Made by a program: the position numbers and the translations under genes
The notes under the pieces: model-generated
Seen by the model: only the letters and a program-made list of their open reading frames with translations
Told to the model about the DNA's origin: nothing
The model's database searches: none
NCBI GenBank assembly: GCA_024509875.1
Contig: JAMPIV010012164.1
Span: 558,001 to 622,000 of the forward strand
Source of the DNA: Oreohelix idahoensis
Lineage: Eukaryota > Mollusca > Gastropoda > Stylommatophora > Oreohelicidae
Length of the DNA stretch: 64,000 nucleotides
Direction of reading: 5' to 3'
In this document: positions 10,025-22,400 of the stretch, piece after piece
Numbering within the stretch: the first letter of the stretch is position 1
Layout: each line of letters begins with the position of its first letter

Positions 10025-11800
10025 GAGCAATGTCTTTCTTGCCACCCTGGGTTCACAGAAAAGGTGCTGGGTTCAATTCCTGGTAACGTCACACTTCAGT
10101 TTACCATACCTGTCAACATGTACGAATTTTTCGTACAATGTACGGATTTTTTATACTTTTAGCAGTGTACGGTCGTACAGACTCGTTGTACGGATTTTTC
10201 TCCCCTCCCAAAAAAAAAAAAAAAATTTTTTTTTTTTAAATTCTAAAAATATTTTCCAACGCTGGTGTTTTTAAATTTTAAATCAGAAAATATTTTCTAG
10301 TCCAGGTTTTTTTTTTTAACCAATTTTTTTTATTTTTAATTCCGGAAATCTCGGCGTTCGTTTTTATACCCAAGAATTCGGCAAACACATTGAATTCGGC
10401 CTCAAACGCTTTCGGTTTTCAGCGCGACATGATGTATTTTTAAAGTTACCTGTTATCAACAACGACGCTTGCTTGCCACCAACCTTCGACGTCATTTTGT
10501 TTAAAAAAGCTAAGTACTTATAACTTGTTAAATATTGCTGTTGTTTTGCTTTGTTGCAATTTAATCGCTGCCTTAATCTTTCTAGTTAGGCCTACATCTT
10601 GCCCCTCAGTATATTTCCGATAAAGTGTCATAATATTCTGTGTAGGCCTACATAACTAGAAAAAAAAAAGTTTGTTTGCGTTGAGTAGGCCTACTTTATT
10701 CCAGCGCTCGAGATTAGCTGCTTTATTTTTTAATAAAGTGGCAATCTGTTATCGCTGGTCTAGACTACCAACTTGTAAATAATAATTTTGTAAATTTTTG
10801 GTGGAACCTGTTTTCTTCCTAGATTTGATATTCTGTTCATAATTTTGTTTATTTTTTTTTTTATTTATTTATTTTTTTTTGTGCTGTTAGCCGTTTGCTT
10901 TGTTCGTTGTATTTTTTATTCATTCTCCTCGTCTACAAATATTATTAGTTGAAATATTTCATCCACTGAATGATGGCTGAGCCTAATTCAAAGAAACAAA
11001 AGCTTGCAGGTCATGGTAAGTTTCAGGTCGAATGGGTTAAACTCTTCCCTGGCATTGTAGATGCATCCAAGTTAGGATCAACCCATGCTTTTTGTAGATT
11101 ATGCAGCAAAGATATTAAAGTAGTAGCTTCAGGATTATAAGATCTGAAAGAACATTTTAAATCGAAATTGCATGAACAAATGTTTGCAATGAAGAAGGGA
11201 GCATCTATTAAGACCATTTTTGCTCAGCCAAAGCAGGAAGAGGGTGGCATTATAAGGGCTGAAATTTTATTTGCAGGAGGTCCATGAATGCGGACACACT
11301 CACTTCTATTTTACAGTGTAAGATTAACATTGATTTAAGCCCACAAATGCAATTCTGCGAAGTGCTAAAAGTGCATGTGTTGATTATAATACAAAACACT
11401 GTACATCAAAAGAATAGTGTACATCATGATCACTGAGTTTTTTATATGTAAAGAACAGCATGAGACTATTAGCATGTTTTATATCACAATAATTTAAATG
11501 CTAATAGATTTGTACGATATATGTCATTTCTCATTTTAACACTATATTGCATATAATTTATTAATATATTTTTTGCGTAAGGATTTTTGGGTGTTTGTAA
11601 GGATTTTTTTGGTCCGGCATACAGATTTTTGTCTCAGGAGGTTGACAGGTATGGTTTACCCAGCTGTAAATGGGTACCTTATTTGCACTTGAGTTTGGGA
11701 AGGAAAAGGCAGTGAGGAAGGGAACTGGTCACCTAGTATAATGAAGTCTTCACTACCCTTGGGCAGTATCTGCTATATGACTACCTTTTACAATCGTTGT
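10025..11800 (+). mobile_element. tRNA-derived SINE-3, copy 1, split by a hAT-like element
   Basis: The head (10025-10104) has a perfect B box, GGTTCAATTCC. The body resumes at 11660 with CCAGCTGTAAATGGGTACC. Copy 2 at 34140-34445 shows the uninterrupted order across this point. The insertion at 10105-11653 duplicated GTTTAC. Confidence 0.8.
10105..11653 (+). mobile_element. hAT-like DNA transposon remnant, 6-bp duplication
   Basis: 1549 bp with inverted ends CATACCTGTCAAC / GTTGACAGGTATG and flanking GTTTAC at 10099-10104 and 11654-11659. The interrupted SINE gives the empty site. Inside, a plus-strand frame from about 10970 encodes a zinc-finger-like start (FCRLCSKDIKV ... DLKEHFKSKLHEQ), a BED/TTF-type pattern found at the N-terminus of hAT transposases, with stops soon after. 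The catalytic part is missing, so this is a deleted derivative. The class is inferred from the finger and ends. Confidence 0.7.
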
Positions 11801-11854
11801 TAGCAATGTTATCTTCAGCTATATTAAGTCTGCTGTAAATTTATTCATGACCTA

Positions 11855-12150
11855 GGGATGTGGAATTGATGACAAGAACCAGACAAGTGCCAGTGGAACA
11901 AGAGCTGAGAAGAAGACGCTGGTGATGTATAGGACACACATTGAGGAAACCTGTTGATAGCATTACAAGGTAGTCCTTGTTCTAGAATCCACAGGGAAAG
12001 AGAGGCAGAGGTATACCAAAAAACACATGGTGAAGAGAACTGGATACAGAGGTAAAAATGATCAGGAAAACATGGAAAGAACAATGAGCAGATGGCACGG
12101 GACAGGAAGACTTGGCATGTGTTTGTTGAAGGCCTATGCTCCTTGGGGAG
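11855..12150 (+). mobile_element. LINE-B-type 3' coding fragment
   Basis: Plus-strand frames contain IGHTLRKP, SITRQ and MARDRKTWHVFVEGLC, the conserved C-terminal tail of many LINE reverse transcriptases. Frameshifts separate the pieces. It runs directly into a different LINE fragment at about 12150. Confidence 0.6.
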
Positions 12151-12840
12151 ACATGATGGGTTCACTGCAAGGGTCATGGCTGTTGAGGTGGGCACAAGAG
12201 GGCTTGTGGCTGCATCGGTGAATGATTTATTGAAACTGTTGGGGCTGAGGGGACAGTCGAGAACAAGGGCAATGAAGAGGCTTAGTGAAACTGCCGAAAA
12301 AGCATCAGGCTGTGGAAAAAACGCAATGGGCAATGGAAATCGTGACAGTAAATGCTGCGGTACAGAAAACACCAGGAATTTTTCTAAGTCCACAATACGT
12401 TGAGTTTTTTTGGTGTACTAGTGAACGGGCTGTGACTGAGGGGCAACAGGTGGCGTATATTATAAGAGGTGTTAGGCACAGAATTTCAGTGGCTAGCGCG
12501 CAGTGGCTAGCCTCATCGGCTTCGCGCAGGTGTCTCAGTGTGTGTCCTTAGTTGTGATGTGCGACGGAACGAACGGAATAATTTGTCTTCTCTTTGTTAC
12601 TTTCACAATTGCCTCCACGGCTGGCGGAGTTGTGGATTTTAAAGTTGCTACCATAAGTGAAATGGGTTCATTTTCAATACAAGACAACGGGAGACTGAGA
12701 CGCTTGGGAGTCATGACCCAAGTGGCCCCCCCCCCCCTCTTAGAGTGTAAAGGAGTATATCGGGCCGAAACACTTGTCGGACGGGGGGACTGCTTCTGAT
12801 GATCAGATTGCCTCCTGTTGTATCGCTCTGTAAAGAGTTT
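12150..12840 (+). mobile_element. LINE 3'-end fragment, family G, copy 1
   Basis: Encodes HDGFTARVMAVEVG then VAASVNDLLKLLG, followed by a 3' region ending tatcgctctgtaaagagttt. A second copy is at 30532-31062 with the same end. The motif is found at the C-terminal side of some LINE-type polyproteins; the clade was not determined. The copy is truncated and frame-broken. Confidence 0.6.
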
Positions 12841-13284
12841 CCTATCATCTTATTGATTGATTGATGGATGTGGTTCCAAAAGTTGTCATAGCTGGGAACT
12901 GTAAGCAGGGATAATCTCCAGGGACTGGCGGCTCCTGAGCCAACCCAGCTCTAATGGGTACCTCCAAAATCAGCGAGTATCTGCCTGAATGGCGAGGGAC
13001 ACCTGTCTCTGTACAAGAAAAACAAGGGATATTCACGTAAAAATCAGTCTCAGGTTAGACATACTAACCTAAGACTTCGCCTCGAGTAATAGCGGGCGTA
13101 CCAAAAAAAAAAAAAAAAAAATAATCTCCCTCTGCAATTAAATGCTTGTACGGAGCCACCTCAGATTAGGCAAAAAGCTCTTACAACAAGCCGAAGAAAA
13201 AAGAACATGACAAAAACAGCACCAGGCCAAAAAAAACAAACAGCTGAGAACTATCACCTCAGGGGTGCATTCCCATAGTCAGTT
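12841..13284. other. Unassigned repeat-like sequence with poly(A)
   Basis: Contains a SINE-like stretch (gctctaatgggtacctcc) and an A tract of about 18 at 13103-13120. No gene is visible. Confidence 0.3.
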
Positions 13285-13390
13285 ATGACTGAAGGGGTTA
13301 CTACCTGTGACCGTCTTTTGCCACGTATGGTTCCGAAGGCCTCTGAGACACAGAAAGAACTGGACTACTTCTCCCTCGGGTATGTCGTCA
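13285..13390. repeat. Dispersed repeat family T, copy 2 (partial)
   Basis: Similar to 3675-3770. On the minus strand it reads IPEGEVVQFFLCLRG versus IPEGTVVLFFLCH in copy 1. It ends at the short tandem tail of LINE-A, which appears to have inserted into it. Confidence 0.5.
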
Positions 13391-14052
13391 TCATCATCAT
13401 CATCAGTTGCCATCTCCACAACAAAGGTTGGCTGTAATGGATCTCCAACGTCTTCTGTCTCTTGTCTTGATGGTGCACTCTGATAGACTCTTTCCTGTCC
13501 ATCTCTTGATGTTGTCTTCCCACTTATAGCGCTGTCTTCCCCTTGCACGTTTGCCTTCAACTCTCCCTTCTGTTATGGTCTTCTGCAAGGTGTTATGCCT
13601 TTTTATGTGGCCAAAGTATTTTAGCTGTCGAACTTTGACCTCCCTCATTAGTTCTCTTTTCATACCTAGATTTTCTAGGACCTCCTTATTTGTTTTCATC
13701 TCTTTCCATGAGACACGCCCCATTCTTCTATATATCCACATTTCAAGAGCCTCAATTCTTTCTTCCAACTGCTTATTCATCGTCCATGTTTCTGCACCAT
13801 ACAGAAATGCAGAATATATATAACACTTTATGACTCTCAGTTTTAATTTGTGAGATAACTGTTTGGATGTCAGTATATGTTTCATGTTGTTGAATGTAGC
13901 TTTGGCCATTCCTATTCTCTTCTTGATTTCTGTTTCACATCTGCCATCTTCTGTTATTATATGACCAAGATATACGTAGCTCTTGACTTGTTCCAGGATT
14001 TCCCCATTTACGCTTATCTTTAATGTGGGTTTATCGTCTGTTTTGCTAATTA
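13386..14052 (-). mobile_element. LINE-A copy 1, C-terminal half and tail
   Basis: The minus-strand frame encodes the reverse transcriptase C-terminal region: SYVYLGHIITEDGRCETEI, FLYGAETWTMNKQ, RQLKYFGHIKRH and RQRYKWEDNI. It ends with a (TGA)n-type tail at the plus-strand (TCA)n, 13386-13404. The reading frame continues at 16208 after removal of the inserted element; the join at the duplicated TTA is in frame. A second, diverged copy is at 32100-33125. The short tandem tail is like that of RTE-type LINEs; the clade is inference. Confidence 0.8.
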
Positions 14053-16207
14053 CACTGACTAACAAAAAAAAACTTTTTTTTTCTTTCTCTAACATTTCTA
14101 TATTTTTCTGGTCAATTTCAATGCGCTGTTTTAAAATCTGCAAACCGTTTTTCTCTATCAGGTCGGGATCTCTAGAAATACGCAATTGAAGTTTTTTAAC
14201 AACGCATACAGTATTACAACATCATTCGTACAAGAAGTATAACAGTTATGTAGGCTTGAATTTCTTTGCAGTCGACTTTCGTCGGTGAATGGCATGTGGT
14301 ACATCGCGATGAAGCATCCAACAATAATCGGCAAGCATGGTCACACTCCACCGTCCTTGATAACGTGACTCCATTACGGCGATATCTTGATGGAATCGTT
14401 CTCCATGTTCATCGCTGACTTCGCCAAGGTTGTCAGGGAAAAAGTCAAGATGCGAATCGAGCAAATGGATTTTGAGGGACATGTTACAGCCCATAATTCT
14501 GTATGCATCTATGCACTGCTTAACAATATGCAACATAGTCGACAGATTTGTGATTTTCCAGAAAGTTATCGACGATCGATTTGAATGCCATCCATGCGCG
14601 AAGTTCACTACCATGTAACAAGTTCTCGAATTGTTTGTCTGCAATAACTTTCCTAATCTGAGGTCCTACAAAGATACCTTCCTTTATCTTTGCATCGCTA
14701 ACTTGCGGAAACTTTTCTCGAAGATAAGTGAAAGCTTTGCTCGTTTTATCTAACACTTTTACAAAATTCTTCATGAGCCCCAACTTTATATGTAACAGTG
14801 GTAAAATGAAGCTGTCTTTGTTAACTAATGGCTCGCGTATTACATTTTTATGCCCGAGCTGCATACGATCCCGGATAGGCCACACCTTTCTTGCATAATG
14901 TTCCTGTCTGTTGCGGCTGTCCCATTCACATCGGAAGCAACAAAATTTAGTATACCCAGTCTGCATGCCCGTGAGAATTGCAATGACCTTTAGGTCTCCA
15001 CAAATCCGCCATTGGTAGTCATTGTACTTTATTTTTTCCAAACGTATAGCCATATTGTCATAAGTTTCTTTCATATAAACAGAGTAGGCGACTGGAATTG
15101 ATGAAAAAAAATTTATGTTATGCAATAACACGGCTTTTAGACTAGTCTTGGAAGAATCGATGAAAAATCGCCATTCGTTGACTATGTGCTCATGACCGTT
15201 TACATCTTTGCAATAGCAAATGTCATCATCCATCTCAAAGTATTGAACACGTTCTCTGTGTCTATGACGAAATTTAGATATCGGAGTATTGGGCGCTAAA
15301 AGATTCCATTCTTTGAGTCGCGAACCGAGTAATTCCGCTTGTCCTTTGGTAAGAGCGAGATGACGTATTAGATCTGAAAGTTCTGAATGGTTAATTAAGT
15401 AAACACCATCATTCACCGGTATGTAATCTGAGTCAGAATTAGTTTCTAAAGAAGGTAAACTATCACTTTCTGATGGTTCATTTACGTCCAACGGATACTG
15501 TTCTGGTGGTACTTGGATCGGACACGTGATTGGATCATGAGGCACTGGTTTCGAAACCGATTCAATATTTGGATAAACCACAGACTTTCTAGTTTTAAAA
15601 GTGAAACCATGGATATTTGTCAAGCAGAAGTAACAATCAGTAGTGTGATTTGTATGTTCACGCCATATTACTGGCACTCCAAAAGGCATCGACTTATGCT
15701 TCGGCGATTTTCGTTACCAACCTGCCAATGTATCAAACAAACTGCATTTGGCTTCCAAGATTTATTTGCATCATCAAGTTTCGAATCGAAATAAAGTTCA
15801 TATGCTTTCTTTAGTAATGGTGTAAAGTTTTTCTGGTCAACACGATCGGTAAAATATCCGCACACGTAACAGAACAGATCAGCCGAATTTCTACAACTTC
15901 TAGAAGCCATATTTTGCTCAGAATTATTTCAAAATACAGTAACTATTTGAAAAATCGCGTAACATATGTCATGCATCTTTTAGCAGTATAAAAAGTAGAA
16001 TTATGTTGCTTTTTATTAATTTTTAATAAGTTATGTAGTAAAAATGAAACGAAGCAATTAACGGTTTCCCAAAAATATATTTATTCACAAATATCTTAAG
16101 AACCCGACGTGATAGAGATAAACAGATTTCAGATTTGAAATCAGCGCAAGAAACTGACCTAAGAACACTTATTCTTATATAAGAAAGAAAAATGTTGTTT
16201 GTCAGTG
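14053..16207 (-). mobile_element. CACTG-ended DNA transposon inside LINE-A
   Basis: 2155 bp with inverted ends CACTGACTAACAA and CACTGACAAACAA, flanked by the 3-bp duplication TTA (14050-14052, 16208-16210). CACTG termini with a 3-bp duplication fit the CMC (CACTA/Mirage/Chapaev) group; this is inferred from the ends only. Removing it restores the LINE-A frame. It carries the degenerate transposase at 14246-15910. Confidence 0.8.
14246..15910 (-). pseudogene. Transposase-like gene of the CACTG element, two frameshifts
   Basis: Three overlapping minus-strand frames: 15668-15910 (MASRSCRNSADLFCYVCGYF, a CxxC start), 14520-15689, and 14246-14644. The breaks lie near 15700 and 14525. Recognisable blocks include DLKVIAILTGMQTGYTKFCC followed by CEWDSR, LHIKLGLMKNFVKVLDK, GIFVGPQIRKV, and at the C-terminal side HLLDSHLDFFP and DEHGERFHQDI. 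I know this block order as a widespread metazoan transposon-borne protein. The acidic residues in GDLK and HGERFH could belong to a DDE-type catalytic set, but that is inference. The frameshifts make it non-functional unless they are sequencing errors. Confidence 0.7.
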
Positions 16208-16590
16208 TTATCATAGTTTTTGTTTTCTCAATATTAATGTCGAGTCCATATTCATGACTTATACTGTTCACTTGCTTCACTAGTTCTTGTAACTCCTGTT
16301 CGCTTTCAGCTAACAACACGGTATCATCTGCATATCTAAGGTTGTTTATTGACCTTCCACTGATGTTCAGTCCTGGTATTTCCTGTATCTGTTTGAAAAT
16401 TTTTTCGGTGTATAAATTAAATAGGCAGGGGGACAGCACACAACCTTGTCTGACACCTCTTTTTATGTCTATGTATGGTGAATAATTCCTTCCAGATCTT
16501 ACTGTGGCAGTTTGCTCCCAATAAAGGTTACTGAGTATTCTTATATCTTTTCCATCAATACCTATGGGTATGTCGTACAAGGTGAGTAAT
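16208..16590 (-). mobile_element. LINE-A copy 1, reverse-transcriptase catalytic part
   Basis: Minus-strand frame with GIDGKDIRILSNLYW, GVRQGCVLSPCLFNLY and the active-site motif LRYADDTVLLAESEQ, then GLDINIEKTKT. It is truncated on its 5' side near 16590, where it meets LINE-B in the opposite orientation. The rest of the element lies at 13386-14052. Confidence 0.8.
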
Positions 16591-17117
16591 ATGAGGTTGT
16601 GTATATGATCTGGATTTTGCAGATGACTTGGCTCTTCTGTCCCACAACCATAATCAGATGACTTGGCTCTTCTGTCCCACAACCATAATCAGATGACTTG
16701 GCTCTTCTGTCCCACAACCATAATCAGATGACTTGGCTCTTCTGTCCCACAACCATAATCAGATGACTTGGCTCTTCTGTCCCACAACCATAATCAGATG
16801 ACTTGGCTCTTCTGTCCCACAACCATAATCAGATGAATTGGCTCTTGTCCCACAACCATAATCAGATGACTTGGCTCTTCTGTTCCATAACCATAATCAG
16901 ATGGCTTGGCTCTTCTGTCCCATAACCATAATCAGATGCAAGAGAAAATGAAAAATCTCGATGACAGGTCACAAAAAGTGGGCCTGAAAATACACAGGGA
17001 AAAGACAAAGATTATGAGAATAAATGCAAGAAATGATAACAAGGTTGAACTTGAAGAAACACCACTAAAGAATGTAGAATCGCACACATATTTTGGCAGT
17101 ATTTTAGACAGAGTGGG
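16590..17117 (+). mobile_element. LINE-B fragment, 5' part, broken by a tandem expansion and by LTR element 1
   Basis: Plus-strand frame: VYDLDFADDLALLSHNHNQ at the catalytic motif, then MQEKMKNLDDRSQKVGLKIH and HTYFGSILDRV, all typical of the LINE reverse-transcriptase C-terminal half. The FADD region is multiplied (16618-16937). The coding sequence is cut at 17117 by the LTR retrotransposon and resumes at 26288. Confidence 0.8.
16618..16937 (+). repeat. 35-bp tandem repeat of the LINE-B FADD motif
   Basis: About nine units of cagatgacttggctcttctg then tcccacaaccataat. One unit encodes the residues ADDLALLSHNHN of the reverse-transcriptase active site. Because 35 is not a multiple of three, the array destroys the reading frame. 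Confidence 0.92.
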
Positions 17118-19333
17118 TGTAGTGGGTTTGATGGTATTGTATGATGGTGATGTTACTAAATGTAATGTATGAGGCCAGCTGTGAAGGCTCCTGAGATAAA
17201 ATGTAGTTGTGAATTGTCAGAAGGCCTTTCTTGCTACCACTACGACCTCACACTTAATTTTTTTCTTAATGAATGTATCTAGGTAAAATGTCTAGGGTAA
17301 TGATATGTAATGTGGTGAGATAATTATAGATACACCCACAGATATTTAAGCAGACTAATAATATTAACAAATGTTAAAATACACTGAACTAACTCACGTG
17401 TGTAAAATTTTTGATAGAATTATATTACATTTATTTGTTCTGGATCAAGTTTTATGTTGACCAGAACTTTTTTTAGGAAAAGGATTTAACATTAATGAAA
17501 AAAAATGCATGGAATGTTACATAATAAATGCAAGAGTGTACATATATAAGTACTAGACTAGTTAGTTTTATTAAAATGTTCTAGTAGTCATCTACTTGGG
17601 AGGATAGTTAATGCTTGTGCTGTTGGGGTGGCCTCATCACACCTGTCTATATTGACTACACAGTGTCCAGTAAATTGCAGGAATTTTATGGGGTATTAGC
17701 AACTAAAAGGCGTTGGTGAACTTCCAGCAGACCAGAGGCTCACTCATCTTGAAGAAGTAGCTCTGGTGCTGAAATCTGGTGGTCCCACCTCTCCGTGCTG
17801 GCGGGCAATAATAGTGGTCTCTGTCACAACGTACTGCACAGATACACTCGAGTAAAATCACCAACTGATAGACACCGCCTTGTTGACAGCTGAAACTCAC
17901 AGCTCTGCAATCAAAGTATTGGCTATGTGTCAAAATTCTATTCTCTACCCACGTCTGGACACAACACTGACACAACAACCACATCATACAGACAGGTCAG
18001 ATCTCTCTGACCAAACAGCACATTTACCATGGTGGTTTTACATCAGATAGGTCCTCCCAGACTATAGATTCTGAAAAATATTTATTAGTTTCCTTCCCTA
18101 AAAGTGGATAGGTAATATGTTTCATTATTCTCAACACTTGATCTGTCTTTCCTAACCCTTGTTGGAGTTTATGTATATTGTTGGTCCCTAGACCCTGACT
18201 AGGGCGGGGGGTCTAGAGCAAATCCCTACTTGTTTGTAAGGCTAGATTTCGATATGGCAGTATCAAATCACTCGAACATTAAACAATATTCAAAATATAC
18301 AAAGAAATAATTTCAATCTTACCAGATTATGAATAAAGAACACAGAAATGCTAGCAAAACTCAGCTGAGCTGCTGGCTATAGTATGGCGTCCCTGAACTT
18401 ATTTCACTTTCTTTCATTTGGAAATCACCACACTTTAAAATACTGTGTCTATCATCGAACAACTATTGAGAAATGGCCCCACTTGCGCGTCTGAGCGCCG
18501 ATAAAATGATTGTCTGTGGCCAATCACTGCCTAGGTTTTTTTGAATTTCAAATTTCCTACACTAAAGTCATTTCAGTCATGCTTCAGTCAAGTATGGATG
18601 TTTATCTGTTAGTCTGTCCGTCTCTACTTGCGTTTTTACAAAAATGTACTTGATTTTTGAACCAACCTTTCTCTCCCCTCCAAAATTTTGTCGTTAAAAG
18701 TTATATTTAGACACAGCTCCCACCAATGTCCCTTCGCTTCCCTACTAAGTAGATTTGAACACCTGCGTCTCAAGGTCGTGTTTTTTTGTGCAAATAGCGA
18801 CACTTTTTATTCCATACAGTCTGTCGTTGATGTGAACAACACTGTCTTTTGTCATTATCTTCAATATTATCTATCCGTCTGTAAAATTAAGAACATATTA
18901 GTTCACTGCTCAGAATGGGCCATCCGGCCAGCTAATTTTTATATTCCTAACATTAATATTAAGAAAAAAGTACTTTTTAAATTTTTTAATATTTCAACAT
19001 CTGCGTTTAGCCGCTGAATTCAAATCAAGGGCTTGGTATCGCAAAAGCGTCCATTTCCGTACCTCGTGTCAATTTGGGGACGTGAATTTTTACTTTCCTC
19101 CATCCCCCCCAATTGCGTCTCCTTAGCCTTTCTAGTCTCACGCAATCTTTCCAGTCATATTTTTTCCTTTTTATCCGCCGTTCCCCTCCTGTCTAGCAAG
19201 TCAATTTTTATGGAGGGTGATGACCCGCGGTCTGGGCGATCATGTACTATCAGCAGCCTACGCATTATGTTTTTATCCTTACATGTTATCTTTGGAGGTA
19301 TTTTACCGTTGTATCTCTGTCAATTTCACTACA
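17118..19333 (-). repeat. LTR of element 1 (3' LTR in element orientation)
   Basis: Near-identical to 24071-26287, differing by a few substitutions and small indels (for example around 18430-18500). Begins TGTAGTGGGTTTG and ends TTTCACTACA on the plus strand. Short frames inside (for example 17703-17987) recur in the other LTR and are not treated as genes. Confidence 0.95.
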
Positions 19334-19347
19334 CATCTCCCCACTTG
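19334..19347 (-). promoter_or_regulatory. Putative polypurine tract of element 1
   Basis: On the minus strand AAGTGGGGAGATG directly precedes the 3' LTR. Element 2 has AAAAGTGGGGACGAT in the same position. It would prime plus-strand DNA synthesis. Confidence 0.7.
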
Positions 19348-19420
19348 AAAACATGCCTATGGCAAGTTCCAAAACCAGCGATACACATAGGTAAAATTAC
19401 TCCTCACGTCTGCCACTACT

Positions 19421-22400
19421 CTAATTTTGATCACAGGGGTGCCGACTGAGGAAATCTGCACCGACATTCAATTTGCCTGGGATATATTGGATACTGAACT
19501 GATAAGGTTGAAGCAATAAAGACCACCTCAGCAATCTTGCGTTTTCATGCTTAGCCTGAGATAAGAATACGAGAGGCTGATGGTCCGTCTCCACCACAAA
19601 TGTCCTACCATACAGATAGATTTGAAACTTCTTTATTGCCCAGATTAACGCTAAACATTCTTTTTCGCTTGTGGAGTATCCTTGTTCCGCCTTATTCAAT
19701 TTGCGGCTTGCATAAGCGACTGGTTTCAGTTCCCCATCAGGTGAAGATGATCTTTGCAACAAAGCCCCTCCTAGTCCTACATTACTTGCATCGGTTCTTA
19801 AGACAAAGTCCTGTGTCAAATCAGGCAGTTTGAGAATAGGCTTGCTAGTGAGTTTTTCCTTTAACTCTTGGAACGCTAGTTCACATTGTGCAGTCCAAAT
19901 AATTTTATCTGGAAGTCCCTTGCGAGTCAGATCAGTCAGAGGAGCACAAATAGCGTTAAAATTCTTGATGTATTTCTGATAAAATCCGCATAACGACACA
20001 AATGATCGCACGTCCTTTTTTGTTTGCGGCCTAGGTGCTCTCTGCAGTTTTTCCAAGTTCTTAGGATCAGGGGTCATATTACCCTGATATACAGTGTGTC
20101 CCAAGAATTCCAACTCTTTGCATCCAATACAACATTTTGTTGGCCTAGCAGTTAAGTTCGCCTCCCGAAGTCTATCAAACAACATCTCCAGAGCTTCAAT
20201 GTGTTCTTCAAATGTCTCTGTGGCGACGAGAATATCATCCATGAAATTCGTGATACATGGGTTATTCAGGGGATCCAACAATTTGCGCATCATCCTTGAA
20301 AACACACTCGGAGCATTTTTCAGTCCGAATGGTAGCATATTGAATTCATAATGTCCATCCGAAGTGCTAAAAGCCAAATAAGGTCTCACTTCAGGCTTCA
20401 CTGGGATCTGGTAATAGCCTTTACTAAGATCCACCTTTGAAAAGTATTTTGCCTTGTTCAGTCTGGCAAATAACTGTTTTGTGTCTGGTAATGGATCCAC
20501 TTGTCCTTCTGTGACAGCATTCAGTTTCCTGTAATCTATGCACAGTCTGTGTTCCCCAGACGGTTTTCTCAACAAAACGACACTAGAACTAAAAGATGAT
20601 TCACTGTGCGAAATAATCCCCTCCTTCAACAAATACTCTATTTCTTCCTTCAATGCCTTCTCCTTCGCGAACGGAATAGAATAGGCTCTCATACAGATTG
20701 GGTTTGAGTCTACCAGTTTCATGTCATACTGTAGCAAATTTGTATGGCCTGGTTTATCTGTTAATACATCTGTATGTTCCTCCAGAACCTGTTGAACTCT
20801 CTCCCTCTGGTTTTTAGTCAGGTGCTTACTGACTTTTACCTGTGCTGCGGTTTCACAAGGATGTAATGGGTATTCATGTGAGGTGAGTGGTTCCTTTTGC
20901 ATCTGGGTTGCAATAGCCAAGGTCAATAAGGGGGTGCTTTCCTGGAGTGGTCTGTCCAGATACTTCTTTAACAGGTTTACATGATAAACTTTCTCCTTCC
21001 CCTTTTTGTCAATTTTATATTTTGTTCTAGACACCTTCTCTAGAACCGTATATGGACCTTGCCAACCAATTTGTAATTTATTCTGGCTTCCGGGTAGTAG
21101 AAGCAGCACCTTCTCTCCGACTGCCAGTTCCCTGTCCTTTGCCTTCCTATTAAAATATGCTGCATGTTTCTTCCTGGCTTGCTTCAAATTATCATTTGCC
21201 AGTTTCCATCCAGCTTTCAAACGAGTGGTCAGTTCGTTCACGTATTGATACGATGAGGTAACAGTCTCTTCCGCCTTCTCATCTGTCCAGGTCCTTAATA
21301 GAGCTTCTAATGGACCTTTTATTGGCCTCCCAAATAGCAGAGTTGCGGGAGCCATCCCGGTTGAACTATGTGGTACCTCCCGGTACGCAAACAATGCGGC
21401 GGGCAGGAATTGATCCCACAGATCCGGTTTTTCGTGTGCCAGCTTTCTCAGGATAGAAATGAGAGTCCCGTTGAACCTCTCTACCTGGCCGTTCCCTTGT
21501 GGATGGTACGGACTACAATGAAAGTGTCTGGCTTGAAATAGCTTAAAAACTTCTTCCGTTAGTTTCCCCTTGAACTGAGAACCATTATCCGTCAAGATTT
21601 GATGCGGGAATCCTAATCGGGTAAATATTGTAAGTAGTGCCTCTGCTACATGTTTTGAATCAATTGATGGCAGGGCTACCGCCTCTCCCCACATAGAACA
21701 AGTGTCCACCAGAGTAAGGATGTAACTGTTCCTCCTCTTGGTCCGAGTGAGAGGTCCTACAATATCCACTGCAACCCTCTCAAAAGGTGTTCCCACTATG
21801 GGCATTTCCCCTAGAGTTGCAGGAGCAGTCCAGTGCTTTGGAGCTACCCTTTGACATTCTGGGCAGGATTTGACATATCTTTTTATATCCTCCGTTATCC
21901 CTGGCCAGAAGTAATGACAAGCTATACGCTGTCCTGTGGCGCTGATCCCCATGTGACCACTGAAGGGAATCGCATGCCCGAGTTCCATCACTTTATCTCT
22001 ATATGAAGTGGGAAGAACCAGCTGGTTGTGACCATTTGTTCCAGTTCCGGCCTTCCTGTATAAGAGTTTGTTCTTCATGAAATATTCCCCCTTGCTCGGA
22101 GGTGTGTGGCATTTGGGCAATTTTTTAAAACAGGGCTTGAGTGTCCTATCCTCAGCCTGCGCCTTCCTCATCTCCTCTGGATGAGCATTTATAGGTTCAC
22201 CTTCTTCCTCCTTCTTCTGTGACCTGGTCTGCACTGTCGCCATGATCACAGGTTTCTCGGGATTCCCCAAGAAGACGTATCTACACCCCAATATCAGAGG
22301 GTAGATTGGTTCATCTATCACTGCTGCTCTGATTTCTCCTTCCACATAGCGAGTTTTCACCGTTATCCTTGCGATGGGAAGTGTCATGAGTGGTATGTCC

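Noticed and set aside
17703..19449. Frames of 94-138 residues inside the left LTR of element 1
   Set aside because: The LTR pair repeats them and none shows a domain, so they are LTR artefacts and not genes.
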